Source: an uncultured Schlesneria sp.
GTDB taxonomy: Bacteria > Planctomycetota > Planctomycetia > Planctomycetales > Planctomycetaceae
Reading direction: 5' to 3'
NCBI GenBank assembly: GCA_903834925.1
Contig: CAILLA010000203.1
Span: 1 to 47,342, forward strand
Length of the DNA: 47,342 bases
The notes under the pieces are model-generated. The model was not told the origin of the DNA, did not search any database, and worked only from the letters and a program-made list of their open reading frames with translations. The translations under genes were made by a program, and so were the position numbers. Positions 19,216-28,258 of the stretch are shown piece by piece. Numbering within the stretch: position 1 is the first letter of the stretch; each line of letters starts with the position of its first letter.

Positions 19216-19971
19216 TTATTGCTCAACCTTCTCGCTCTTTTCACCTTTTGTTGCTCTCGAAATTCCGCTGACCTTGATTCTGAAGTCACCAATACATTTC
19301 GCACCAGGCGGAGCGTTCACCTTTAAGTACAGAATGCCATCCTTTTTGGGAGTGAATTCGTGTTTGGATTTGATTGCGAATGGCTCAGGCGGCTGTTTTC
19401 CTGACTGATTTTCTTCGGACACAATCATCCCCATCAAGGCCCCGGTGGGAACTCGACCGACTAGGTCCCGCATGACGTTTTCGGTCGGGAACCCATCGGC
19501 ATTCAGATTGGATGCGGTGAGGATCAATTTGTAATCGCCGGTCGCTTCGACTCGAGCCAGTTTATCTTTATGAACGTTGCCGACAGGTGTCCATTCACTG
19601 CCTGTCCCAAATTTGAAATCGACTTCGGATGATTTCAGAACATGGTCGTCAAGGTCCGCGATCTTCTTTTTGAGCTCTTCGTTTTTTGGGTCGAGTTTCA
19701 GCAGCACTTCCAGCAGGAATTTTGCCCGGTCATATTGGCCCGATTGTTCGTAACCGTCGATAATCGCTTTGGATTCCGTTTCAAACGTGTCTTGCAACTT
19801 CTGCAGCCGGGCATCGATTTGCTTGACTTCGCTCGATGAAATCGGTTTCGACGTTTTCGATTTGTTCTTACTCGACTGAGCCATTACTGTTGAAACGGAA
19901 ACCATCACGACGCTGGTTAATGTGATTGCCAATGCCGCCGAGATCGTGCCGAAACGCTGGTGACGAGCCAC
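19216..19971 (-). CDS. Small secreted protein with C-terminal lectin-like beta domain
   Basis: 251 residues with an N-terminal signal peptide (hydrophobic 10-30, ending VMAQ). Residues about 45-115 are highly charged and helical, with a TPR-like segment (GQYDRAKFLLEVLLKLDP). Residues about 115-235 are beta-rich: WTPVGNV, a PTGALMGMI turn and a LYLKVNAPP strand resemble the PA-IL/LecA-type galactose-binding fold often found in planctomycete secreted proteins. This resemblance is by eye only. It is probably periplasmic or surface-located. It is the first gene of a possible two-gene minus-strand unit with the Gfo/Idh-like gene. The start ATG directly precedes a clear signal peptide. Confidence 0.68.
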   Translation of the reverse strand: MARHQRFGTISAALAITLTSVVMVSVSTVMAQSSKNKSKTSKPISSSEVKQIDARLQKLQDTFETESKAIIDGYEQSGQYDRAKFLLEVLLKLDPKNEELKKKIADLDDHVLKSSEVDFKFGTGSEWTPVGNVHKDKLARVEATGDYKLILTASNLNADGFPTENVMRDLVGRVPTGALMGMIVSEENQSGKQPPEPFAIKSKHEFTPKKDGILYLKVNAPPGAKCIGDFRIKVSGISRATKGEKSEKVEQ

Positions 19972-20337
19972 GTGACATCCTTTTTGAACGAGCGGAAAAT
20001 GTCGATGTCTGCCGGACGGACTTCGTCACGGACAACCAGATATTAGACGCAATTCATCAAGTCTTCGCAATCGGCCACCTGGCTTCGGTGTTCACATGAT
20101 GGGCTTCATCGGTCATCCAAGAAGAAAAGAAAGGTTGGAACACTAATCAGCACTAATCTTCGCTAATCAGAAAATTTAAAAGTCTTTTGATTCCACCCGA
20201 CTTTGTTCGTCGCATTAACGTTTCGTCAGATTCGTGAATCAATCGCCTTTTTCGACTTCAATGAATCTTTGTGGCGTACGGTGCCCGATTCGTTTATGAA
20301 ATGGGTCTCAATTTGTTTGTTTACAAGGCGAAGGCCC
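19972..20337. other. Divergent intergenic region with ACTAATC repeats
   Basis: There is no gene in this 366-base region between the divergent secreted-protein and RND-pump genes; it should contain both promoters. Bases 20203-20337 are open in frame with the pump gene but precede its normal N-terminus and are treated as leader. The only structure seen is the triple repeat at 20140-20170. Confidence 0.55.
20140..20170. repeat. Three tandem (A/G)CTAATC motifs
   Basis: Three copies, ACTAATCAGC, ACTAATCTTC and GCTAATCAG, repeat with a 10-11-base period, close to one DNA helical turn. They lie about 170 bases upstream of the RND pump start. They could be regulator binding sites or part of a dispersed repeat; no regulator gene is next to them. 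Confidence 0.55.
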
Positions 20338-23300
20338 ATGCTCGAAAAACTGATCGATATCTCGCTTGGCAACCGGATGCTTGTCATCTCGATGGTTTTT
20401 ATCATGGGGGCGTTGGGGGTTTATTCGGCGGTTAACCTCCCGATCGATGCCGTACCGGACATGACGAATGTTCAGGTTCAGATTGTGACCGAAGCGGGAG
20501 CATTATCTCCACTCGAAGTTGAGCAATACGTGACGTCGCCCGTCGAATTGACGATGTGTGGCCTGCCAAACGTAGAAGAAATTCGCAGTATTTCGAAATT
20601 CGGGTTGTCACTGGTCACCGTTGTGTTTCACGAAGGGACGGATGTCTTTCGAGGGCGACAATTGATCGCCGAACGATTGATTGACGCGGCTGAACGAGTT
20701 CCCAAAGGATACGGAACACCGCGACTGAATCCTTTGACGACGGCATTGGGAGAAATCCTTCAGTTCGAAGTCAGGGGTGACGGATATTCGCCGATGGATC
20801 TGCGAACGATTCTCGAATGGCAGATTGCCCCTCGACTGCGACAGGTGCCGGGCGTCACCGAGATCAACTCGCACGGGGGTTATTACCAATCATTTGAAGT
20901 CAGGCCTGATCCCGATCGCCTGGCCAGCTTCGGAGTCTCGTTACCAGATCTCTTTCGAGCGATCTCATCGAACAATGGAACCTCGGGGGGCGGATACGTT
21001 GTACATCATGGCGAGCAACGGTTTATCCGTGGATCGGCTTTACTCACGAACGAAGAAGATATTGAAAACGTTGTCGTTCGTGGTGACCACGATGGAGCGC
21101 CGGTGTTGGTCCGCGATGTGGCTGAGGTTGCGATCGCACCACTCACTCGCCAAGGGGCCGTCACTCGTGACGGTCGAGGCGAAGCGGTGATGGGAATGGT
21201 CATGATGTTGTGGGGTGCGAACTCGCGGACGGTTGTGCTGGCAGCGAAGGAACGACTGGAAGAGATCAATCAGACATTGCCAAAAGGGGTGTATGTCGAG
21301 GTCACGTATGACCGAGCCGACCTCATTAATCGAACGTTGCATACCGTTCAGCGAAACCTGCTGGAAGGTGGTGCCTTGGTCATCATCGTTCTGCTGGTGA
21401 TGCTCGGAAGTTTGCGGGCAGGGATTGTGGTTGCCATGGCGATCCCACTGTCGATGCTGTTCGCTGCAAATATGATGTCTCTTACGGGGATCACAGCCAG
21501 TCTGATGAGTCTTGGGGCAATCGATTTTGGTCTGATCGTCGACAGTTCGGTGATCATGGTCGAGAACTGCATGCGGCGGATCTCACACAATCATGATTCG
21601 CGACCACACATTGAAGTGGTGAGAGATGCCGCGATCGAAGTCCGAAAGCCGACCATGTTCGGTGAATTGATTATCTCGATCGTCTACCTGCCGCTTTTGA
21701 CCCTGCAGGGGACGGAAGGAAAATTGTTTCGCCCGATGGCGCTGACCGTGCTGTTTGCACTCGCGGGTTCGCTGGTTCTTTCGCTGACGCTGATGCCCGT
21801 TCTGGCGTCACTCGCTCTTCCTCGCAAAATGGAAGAGAAAGAAATTTTCATTATTCGGATGTTAAATAAAATCTATCATCCGATCGTTCATCAAACGGTG
21901 CTGCACCCGGTGATGACCGTGGCCGCGGCACTGCTGTTGTTTGCTGTCAGTATTCCCATAGCGATGAATCTGGGCGGCGAGTTCATGCCGAAGCTGGATG
22001 AAGGGGATCTGCTGATCGAAATCAATCGCCTGCCCAGCGCCACACTGGAAGGTTCGATCCCCATGGGCGAGCAGGTTGAATCGTTGCTTTTGAAATTTCC
22101 CGAAGTTCGTACCGTTTTTTGTAAGACCGGTCGACCTGAGATCGCCAACGATGTCATGGGTGTGCAACAGACCGACGTCTGGGTCCTGCTGAAACCCGAA
22201 GAACAATGGCCGAAACACAAGTCGCGAGAAGATCTGTTTAACGAGATGCGTGTCGTGCTGAACGACAACGTTCCCGGTGCGCTGTTCGCCTTCACACAAC
22301 CCATTGAAATGCGAGTTGATGAGCTTGTGGCGGGCGTCAAAGCGAATGTTGCGGTACTGATCTATGCTCCAAGCGGTTCATTGCAGGGGAGCGGCGATGT
22401 ATCGCATTTGAAGGAGTTGGAAACGCTTGCCAAGTTGGGTAAGAAGGTCGAGAAAGTCCTGCATGGGATCAAAGGAGCGGTTGATGTGAAGGCTGAACAT
22501 CAGGCAAATCTGCCAACCGTCCGAATTCAGGTCAAACCCGAAGTCCTTGCCCGTTACGGAATCGATGCCGATGAAGTCATGAAGACCGTCGCGACGATGG
22601 GGGGGCATAAAGTTGGCGAAGTCTTTCGTGGCCGCATGCGGTTCCCAATCATGGTACGGATTCCCATGGAATGGCGAACCAATCTGTATCAACTGGAACA
22701 GATTCCGGTTTTCGCCCCCAATGGACGCCAGATTCCCCTGGGGGAACTGGCCGACCTGGTGATCGAAGAGACCCCACCCGGCATCGACCATGAAAAAACT
22801 CAGCGCCGTACGTTCGTGCAGTGCAACGTTCGTGGGCGAGATGTCGAAAGCTTTGTGCATGAGGCTCAGCGGGAGATCGCTGCACAAGTCAAACGGCCAA
22901 CGGGCTATGAAATCGAATGGGGAGGTGACTTTAAAAACCTGCAATCCGCGAAGCAGCGATTGATGCTCGTCACACCGGTTGTCCTGGTTCTGATCTTCCT
23001 GTTACTGCATACGACGTTTCATTCGGCCAGGCTTGCCGGACTGATTTTTCTCGCAATTCCGATCGCCGCGTCAGGCGGAATTTTTGCATTGGCCCTGCGA
23101 GGAATGCCGTTCAGCATTTCTGCGGGCGTCGGTTTTATTGCACTATTTGGAGTTGCGGTTCTGAACGGCCTGGTCTGGGTCAGTGCAGCGGAACATCTGC
23201 GTCAGGCCGGCCACACGGTAAAGGCAGCTGCGGAAGAAACAGCGTTAAACCGATTACGCCCTGTGCTGATGACGGCTCTTGTCGCGAGCCTGGGTTTTCT

Positions 23301-23463
23301 GCCGATGGCACTCTCGCATACTGCCGGAGCCGAGATTCAACGCCCCCTCGCGACGGTGGTGATTGGCGGGTTGATCACATCGACGCTGCTCACGGCGCTG
23401 GTGGTCCCGGCGATCTATCCCTGGTTCGTTGGAAGTCCGAAGCCCTCAAGCGACATTTCTTAA
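20338..23463 (+). CDS. CzcA/CusA-type heavy-metal RND efflux pump
   Basis: A 1041-residue inner-membrane RND transporter of the heavy-metal (HME) class. The N-terminus MLEKLIDISLGNRMLVI is the standard start of the family; the ATG at 20338 follows AAGGCGAAGG. Two halves each have membrane helices and large periplasmic loops. The fourth membrane helix carries DFGLIVDSSVIMVEN with Asp396, Asp402 and Glu409, the proton-relay acids typical of CzcA. These pumps export divalent (Co, Zn, Cd, Ni) or monovalent (Cu, Ag) metals in a tripartite complex. The membrane fusion protein and outer-membrane channel genes that normally accompany it are not in the window, so it must use partners encoded elsewhere. 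The metal cannot be decided from sequence. Confidence 0.92.
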   Translation: MLEKLIDISLGNRMLVISMVFIMGALGVYSAVNLPIDAVPDMTNVQVQIVTEAGALSPLEVEQYVTSPVELTMCGLPNVEEIRSISKFGLSLVTVVFHEGTDVFRGRQLIAERLIDAAERVPKGYGTPRLNPLTTALGEILQFEVRGDGYSPMDLRTILEWQIAPRLRQVPGVTEINSHGGYYQSFEVRPDPDRLASFGVSLPDLFRAISSNNGTSGGGYVVHHGEQRFIRGSALLTNEEDIENVVVRGDHDGAPVLVRDVAEVAIAPLTRQGAVTRDGRGEAVMGMVMMLWGANSRTVVLAAKERLEEINQTLPKGVYVEVTYDRADLINRTLHTVQRNLLEGGALVIIVLLVMLGSLRAGIVVAMAIPLSMLFAANMMSLTGITASLMSLGAIDFGLIVDSSVIMVENCMRRISHNHDSRPHIEVVRDAAIEVRKPTMFGELIISIVYLPLLTLQGTEGKLFRPMALTVLFALAGSLVLSLTLMPVLASLALPRKMEEKEIFIIRMLNKIYHPIVHQTVLHPVMTVAAALLLFAVSIPIAMNLGGEFMPKLDEGDLLIEINRLPSATLEGSIPMGEQVESLLLKFPEVRTVFCKTGRPEIANDVMGVQQTDVWVLLKPEEQWPKHKSREDLFNEMRVVLNDNVPGALFAFTQPIEMRVDELVAGVKANVAVLIYAPSGSLQGSGDVSHLKELETLAKLGKKVEKVLHGIKGAVDVKAEHQANLPTVRIQVKPEVLARYGIDADEVMKTVATMGGHKVGEVFRGRMRFPIMVRIPMEWRTNLYQLEQIPVFAPNGRQIPLGELADLVIEETPPGIDHEKTQRRTFVQCNVRGRDVESFVHEAQREIAAQVKRPTGYEIEWGGDFKNLQSAKQRLMLVTPVVLVLIFLLLHTTFHSARLAGLIFLAIPIAASGGIFALALRGMPFSISAGVGFIALFGVAVLNGLVWVSAAEHLRQAGHTVKAAAEETALNRLRPVLMTALVASLGFLPMALSHTAGAEIQRPLATVVIGGLITSTLLTALVVPAIYPWFVGSPKPSSDIS

Positions 23464-24106
23464 AAGAATCAATGAGTCTTTGAAGGATTTCCGGTGATTT
23501 TCAAGCCCGATTTTTTTAACGAGATGTCGGTCTTGTCGTCGATTGAGATCGCTTCTATAACCCCGTCGTTCGGCAGACATCATACGATTCCGTCGGAGGT
23601 GCCAAAACTATTGCGAGGGTTTGGATCGATTCAACAGTGAGTGCTAGACACTACTGGATCCCACCCTATTCGCTTGCGACTCCACCGTCGCAATCCCGAT
23701 GTCCCGCCGAACATTTGAAACCGCGATGCCCTATCAAGAGTATCGCGGTTTCTTGCATTATTGGATTGCGTTGCGGAGGTGGGGCAAACAATGGCTGCCG
23801 TGAAGAGATGCGAGTCCGTCTATCAACAAATCTCTTTCGCCGTTGATTCGTGGAAATTAACAAGGTTCTGACCGGAACTCTGCTTGACGTCTCCTGTTCA
23901 AGTGGCTGTTTCAATTTCAACGGCGGGCAATTATCGCGTGTCGAAACGGGACAGAAAATCAAAGGGTGGTTGCAAATCAGTTTTGTTGATCGTTCGACGC
24001 TTGATCTTTTGAAGTAACCGGAGCACAATCCCCCAGCCCTTCGAGTATTGCCGCTCAGTCTCAATTCGCTACACGCCAAACGGTATTCAAAACAAGGCAA
24101 TTGACC
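23464..24106. other. Gene-free 643-base intergenic region
   Basis: No plausible coding frame; a 69-codon frame at 23637-23846 looks random in composition. One strong hairpin lies at 23717-23752. The remaining sequence should hold the promoter of the six-gene operon that begins at 24107, but no clear -35/-10 pair was recognised. Confidence 0.55.
23717..23752 (+). terminator. Hairpin, possible terminator
   Basis: A perfect 11-base-pair stem, GAAACCGCGAT with ATCGCGGTTTC, with a 14-base loop. The arm ends in TTTC and is followed by TTGCATTATT. It lies 250 bases after the RND pump stop and would insulate the downstream operon. Confidence 0.5.
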
Positions 24107-25957
24107 ATGCGCGTTGTTGTCAAAAATAAAGAGATTTCGGTTCGGGCGATCGCTGGAACGCAAGTCGTTCTTCTGGGACTCAACGCCGAAGAAAAAGCCG
24201 CGAAAGGGCTTTTGGGGTTTTCGATTTCACGTCGGAAAGGAAATACCGGTACTTTTCAGGCGATCGGCGGCAATCATGGGTTTGAAGGGGTCGCTAGTGA
24301 AGCACCCGTCATTCAGGCGTTTCAATGGGGCGACTATACCGTCGAACCGAAAACGACCTATACCTATCGAGTGACTCCCCTTTACGGCACTCCAAAAGCT
24401 CCCGTACAGCGCGACACTGTGGAGTTGACGATTACGACGGAAGACCCGGAAGGAGATGTTCACGGGATCTATTTCAATCGAGGAGTTGCAGGTAGCCAGG
24501 CGTATGCCCGGAAGTTTGGCAGCTACCGCCGTTGGTATAAGGATGATGCTCAAGAGCAAGATCCTGAAAAGATGACGTATACCGAATTCCTCAAACCCCA
24601 GGATGTCCCGAACCGTGAGGCCTTCAATTGGCTGTCGCGCGGGTTAGAAAAAGCCCTTCTTGATTATATCGCCCAAGCAGATGGCCCAAGCTACTCGTTA
24701 CGAGCCGCGATCTATGAACTTACCTCAATTCCTGTCATCCAGGCTTTTGTCGATGCATTGGAGCGTGGGGTCGATGTTCAAATTGTGCATCACGCGAAAC
24801 GCGAATCCGTATCCCAACTCAAACAGAATTCGTCAGCTGTCACAACGGTGACCTTTTCGGACTCTGAGGAAGGTCCGGTCGAATATAAGAAACGAGCGAT
24901 TGTTGAAATTGATTCGGGAGACGCCGTTTGTCGAGCCGCCAACGATTCTGTCGCGCGGGTTGGTGTACGGGAAAAAGCGAACCTTCCCGCATTCTCTAGA
25001 ATGTTGATTCCTCGAACAATCACTCAAATCTCGCACAACAAGTTCATCGTCCTTTTAAAGGACGGAGAGCCCGTGCAGGTCTGGACGGGGTCAACGAATT
25101 TGACCGACGGCGGTATCTTCGGTCAATCCAATGTCGGACACATCGTTCGCGATCCCAAGGTCGCCAAAAAGTACTATGAATACTGGCAGAAAGTCTCTAA
25201 AGACCCGAAAAAGAAATCGGCGAAAACCGATCAGCAGGACGAAGGAATGAAGAATTGGACGGTCAGCCAGCAACCGGATCTGGTCGGACCCCCTCCCCGG
25301 GCGTCAATCACCCCCGTCTTCTCGCCGCGACTGACAAAAGGGATGTTGGACTGGTATGCAGAACGATTGGACTCCGCGACAAGTTCCGTCTTTTTCACGG
25401 CCGCGTTTTCTGTTGCAGATGAAATCTACGACAAGGTTGTGAAGTCGAAGAAGGCTAAGCCTGGTAATCCGTATCTGCGTTATTTGTTGTTGGAGGGCAA
25501 AGGGGGACTACTCAAAGACAAATATCCAGAGATGGCGAAGTGTAAGCAAAATCGTATTGCCTGGGGGGAAACGTTGCGAAGGCCGGGAGAAAATGAGGAA
25601 CTCGAAACGCTCTCGGGACTTAACGAGAATGTGAATTACTTACACACGAAATATATGCTCGTCGATCCACTTTCTGACGATCCGATTGTGATCACTGGTT
25701 CCGCCAATTTCAGTACGGCCTCCACCATGGATAATGATGAGAACATGCTGATTATTCGAGGTAACACTCGCGTGGCGGACGTATTTCTCACCGAATTTAT
25801 GCGGCTGTTCAATCATTTCCGTGCACGAAATGAACTGAATAAGCTCAGGGGGGAAGCTGAAACGCAGGCCCGTTTCCTGACATCAGATGATTCCTGGGCC
25901 ACGAAATATTTTACGGCAGGAACGCCGGAAGAATCTGAGAGATTACTTTTTAGCTAG
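24107..25957 (+). CDS. Phospholipase D-like protein with N-terminal fibronectin-like domain
   Basis: 616 residues, no signal peptide. Residues about 1-120 are beta-rich and end in a TYTYRVTPLYG segment like a fibronectin type III strand. Two PLD half-sites follow. The second is canonical, H513-x-K515-x4-D520, followed by GSANFS. The first has H310-x-K312 and a following GSTNLT, but the Asp expected at 317 is Leu, with Asp319 two residues later. The His/Lys pairs needed for a phospho-enzyme intermediate are present in both halves. Family members cleave or transfer phosphodiesters in lipids or nucleic acids. The ATG at 24107 has AAGG nine bases upstream. It heads a six-gene co-directional operon, with 58 bases before the next gene. 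Confidence 0.84.
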   Translation: MRVVVKNKEISVRAIAGTQVVLLGLNAEEKAAKGLLGFSISRRKGNTGTFQAIGGNHGFEGVASEAPVIQAFQWGDYTVEPKTTYTYRVTPLYGTPKAPVQRDTVELTITTEDPEGDVHGIYFNRGVAGSQAYARKFGSYRRWYKDDAQEQDPEKMTYTEFLKPQDVPNREAFNWLSRGLEKALLDYIAQADGPSYSLRAAIYELTSIPVIQAFVDALERGVDVQIVHHAKRESVSQLKQNSSAVTTVTFSDSEEGPVEYKKRAIVEIDSGDAVCRAANDSVARVGVREKANLPAFSRMLIPRTITQISHNKFIVLLKDGEPVQVWTGSTNLTDGGIFGQSNVGHIVRDPKVAKKYYEYWQKVSKDPKKKSAKTDQQDEGMKNWTVSQQPDLVGPPPRASITPVFSPRLTKGMLDWYAERLDSATSSVFFTAAFSVADEIYDKVVKSKKAKPGNPYLRYLLLEGKGGLLKDKYPEMAKCKQNRIAWGETLRRPGENEELETLSGLNENVNYLHTKYMLVDPLSDDPIVITGSANFSTASTMDNDENMLIIRGNTRVADVFLTEFMRLFNHFRARNELNKLRGEAETQARFLTSDDSWATKYFTAGTPEESERLLFS

Positions 25958-26015
25958 TATTGTTTTGTCGCGCAAACAACCGTTTTACAATAGGTTCACT
26001 GAGGGAGCATCTGAA

Positions 26016-26555
26016 ATGGCAGATAGCGATGCTGGAAAGAAGGGGACTGGCGAAGTGATGATTGGCGGACCCTTCTCCCACCAGGAGATCGGCGCGAGCC
26101 TTCTGCCTCGCGAAGGTCAGAACTTAACACAAATCGAGCGTGACAAGCTTTGGCGAATTTTTCAGCAGATCGGATATTTCTGGGACGATTTGCACTCATC
26201 GGCAAAAGATTCGGCCAACCTCAAAAGCACCTGGCTGGAATTTATCGAAGCCAAGACGACGTGCGAACCGACCTACGTTGCAGAATACTCAAATGCAGCG
26301 TCTGTCGTCGACGAATTGATCGAATTGTATGGTGAGAAGAAGGCATTTGCACTGTTGTTTCAGAACAATGGTATTCCCAAAAATCCTCCCCGTCCGCCAC
26401 TCACGCGTCTGGAACATGCCAAGAAGTATGTTGTCGACGAATTCATCCGCGTGAATGTTGTTGCGAGTGGTTTTAAGAGTTTTGGCGGTAAAAACTATTC
26501 AGGATACCTGGGTGGTTCCCGGTACAACCTGAAGCCGCGTGTTCGTGTTGAATAA
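26016..26555 (+). CDS. Small subunit-like partner of the GMC oxidoreductase
   Basis: 179 residues, mostly helical, no Tat or Sec signal visible. The ATG at 26016 has GAGGGAG eight bases upstream; an earlier in-frame start at 25887 would overlap the PLD gene and is rejected. The C-terminus (FKSFGGKNYSGYLGGS) and the gene's position 30 bases before the GMC gene recall the small gamma subunits of membrane or periplasmic FAD dehydrogenases (gluconate 2-dehydrogenase subunit 3, or fructose/sorbitol dehydrogenase small subunit), which help fold and export the large subunit. Sequence similarity is weak by eye, so the assignment rests mainly on context. The lack of a signal suggests a cytoplasmic pair. 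Confidence 0.6.
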   Translation: MADSDAGKKGTGEVMIGGPFSHQEIGASLLPREGQNLTQIERDKLWRIFQQIGYFWDDLHSSAKDSANLKSTWLEFIEAKTTCEPTYVAEYSNAASVVDELIELYGEKKAFALLFQNNGIPKNPPRPPLTRLEHAKKYVVDEFIRVNVVASGFKSFGGKNYSGYLGGSRYNLKPRVRVE

Positions 26556-26585
26556 TAACGGATTAAGCTTCGCAGGAGATCCAAC

Positions 26586-28163
26586 ATGAAGCAGGAATAT
26601 GAATACGTCATCGTCGGCTCTGGCGTGGCAGGTTCTACTGTCGCCAAGCGACTGCTAGAGCATAATCGAAGTGCCTCGATACTGATTCTTGAGGCCGGTC
26701 CCCAGGTGGAAGCAAAGATTCGGCGCTTCTGGTGGGACTACGTTGTTCATGCCAACGGCGTTGAACACAAGGCCTACGATTTTACCTGTGATCAACCGGG
26801 AGAATCGACGTCATCGGGCAATACCAGATTTCTGGTTGAAGGCTCACGAGTGATGATGTACGGAGGTTCGACGGTCCACTGGGGCGGATGGTGTCTGCGA
26901 TTTAAGCCGGAAGATTTCAAACTTCTTTCCAATACGGGTGACGGTGGCGACTGGCCAATCTCGTACGAAGACCTTGACCCCTATTATTACCAGGCCGAAG
27001 ACCATTTATCCGTCTGTGGAGACATTGACGAGTCCTGGAATAAATTGATGCGAAAGCCAAATACTCCGTATCCGCGACCACCCTTCTGGTGGACGGCTCC
27101 TGATGAAGAAATGATCAAGGCTTTCAAAAAGAATAACATCGAGCCTGGTAAGATGCCCGTCGCTCGCTATCGGAAATGCATGACCACAGGGACGTGCAAA
27201 TATTGTCCGTTGGGATCACGTTTTTCAGGGCAATTAGTTCTCGATGAACTTCTGGCTGACCGCCGAAATTTGAACTTCAAGGTGATTGGAAGTGCCCCAG
27301 CCACGCAGGTCCTGGTTGATTCGAAAAAACGAATTACCGGTGTGGAATACCTTGATCTGACGACAGGCGAAACGAAGCAGGTCTTTGGTGGGACTGTCGT
27401 CGTTTGTTCGGGTACGTATGAGTCGCCCAAACTGTTGATGCTCTCCCGAAATCAGTACTGGGACAACGGTATCGGAAACGATCACGATTTGTTGGGTCGA
27501 TATCTCGTTTCCCATTCGATGCTCAAAGTCCGAGGTCAGTTGGACCAGAATAAAGAACGATGGTTTGCTGAGTACGATTTTCCATCTTTGATGTCTCGGA
27601 CATACGACACGGAAGAGTATCAGAAGAAGAACAAGATCTTCCTTTTCAAGAACCGCGCACTACCGGATATCGACCTGGCGGGATTGATGATTGCCGGACT
27701 TTCTCGCAAAGAGATCGACAAGCAACTGACGGCGAGTCGGCAGCAAGAGTTGCAGGCCTTTATGGAAGAAAAGGGAGACAAAGACAATCGGATCACTTTG
27801 GCGAATGGCAAAAACCGATTTGGTCTGCCGAAAATGAAGGCACACTTTGATCGAACTCCCGATGCTCAAAAAAATGGCGACAATTGGCTGAAACTGATGG
27901 AAAAGGTCGTTGCCGATATGGGTTATAAGGTGATTAAGTCCGAAATACAGGACCCGGGAGGCCATCACTCGACGGGAACTTGCCGAATGGGTCGTAACCC
28001 TGAGGAAGGGGTTACCGATGCGGACCTGCGGGTTTTTGGCACTGACAACTTGTATGTTTGTTCGAATGCCGTTTTCCCGTCAGGAGCGGCTGTCAATCCG
28101 ACGTTGACCTTGACGGCACTTGCGTTTCGCCTGGGTGATCATCTGGCAAAAAATCGGCCTTAA
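26586..28163 (+). CDS. GMC-family FAD oxidoreductase with CX5CX2C cluster
   Basis: 525 residues. The FAD-binding Rossmann motif GSGVAG is at 11-16. The GMC C-terminal block shows His460/His461 in GHHSTGTCRMG and Asn504 in AVNPTLTLTALA, the usual catalytic pair. An unusual insert contains Cys198, Cys204 and Cys207 followed by PLGSRFSG. This resembles the iron-sulfur cluster motif of bacterial three-subunit FAD-glucose and fructose dehydrogenases, which passes electrons onward without needing oxygen. The enzyme probably oxidises an alcohol or sugar-like substrate. The start ATG has AGGAG nine bases upstream. It sits between its likely small subunit and a ferritin-like gene. No cytochrome subunit is encoded nearby, so the electron acceptor is unknown. 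Confidence 0.9.
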   Translation: MKQEYEYVIVGSGVAGSTVAKRLLEHNRSASILILEAGPQVEAKIRRFWWDYVVHANGVEHKAYDFTCDQPGESTSSGNTRFLVEGSRVMMYGGSTVHWGGWCLRFKPEDFKLLSNTGDGGDWPISYEDLDPYYYQAEDHLSVCGDIDESWNKLMRKPNTPYPRPPFWWTAPDEEMIKAFKKNNIEPGKMPVARYRKCMTTGTCKYCPLGSRFSGQLVLDELLADRRNLNFKVIGSAPATQVLVDSKKRITGVEYLDLTTGETKQVFGGTVVVCSGTYESPKLLMLSRNQYWDNGIGNDHDLLGRYLVSHSMLKVRGQLDQNKERWFAEYDFPSLMSRTYDTEEYQKKNKIFLFKNRALPDIDLAGLMIAGLSRKEIDKQLTASRQQELQAFMEEKGDKDNRITLANGKNRFGLPKMKAHFDRTPDAQKNGDNWLKLMEKVVADMGYKVIKSEIQDPGGHHSTGTCRMGRNPEEGVTDADLRVFGTDNLYVCSNAVFPSGAAVNPTLTLTALAFRLGDHLAKNRP

Positions 28164-28258
28164 TCGATCATAATTTCCATACGACACCGCAAACGATTAC
28201 TTCCGTCTTGGATTTTCTGGTTAAAGACGCAATCGGTTCAATAGAAGCGAGTATCGGC

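Noticed and set aside
20203-20337. N-terminal extension of the RND pump
   Set aside because: The family starts at MLEKLIDIS; the extension lacks conservation and the ATG at 20338 has a better ribosome binding site.
23637-23846. 69-codon open frame in the gap before the PLD gene
   Set aside because: No ribosome binding site, no known fold and random-like composition; it also spans the hairpin at 23717-23752.
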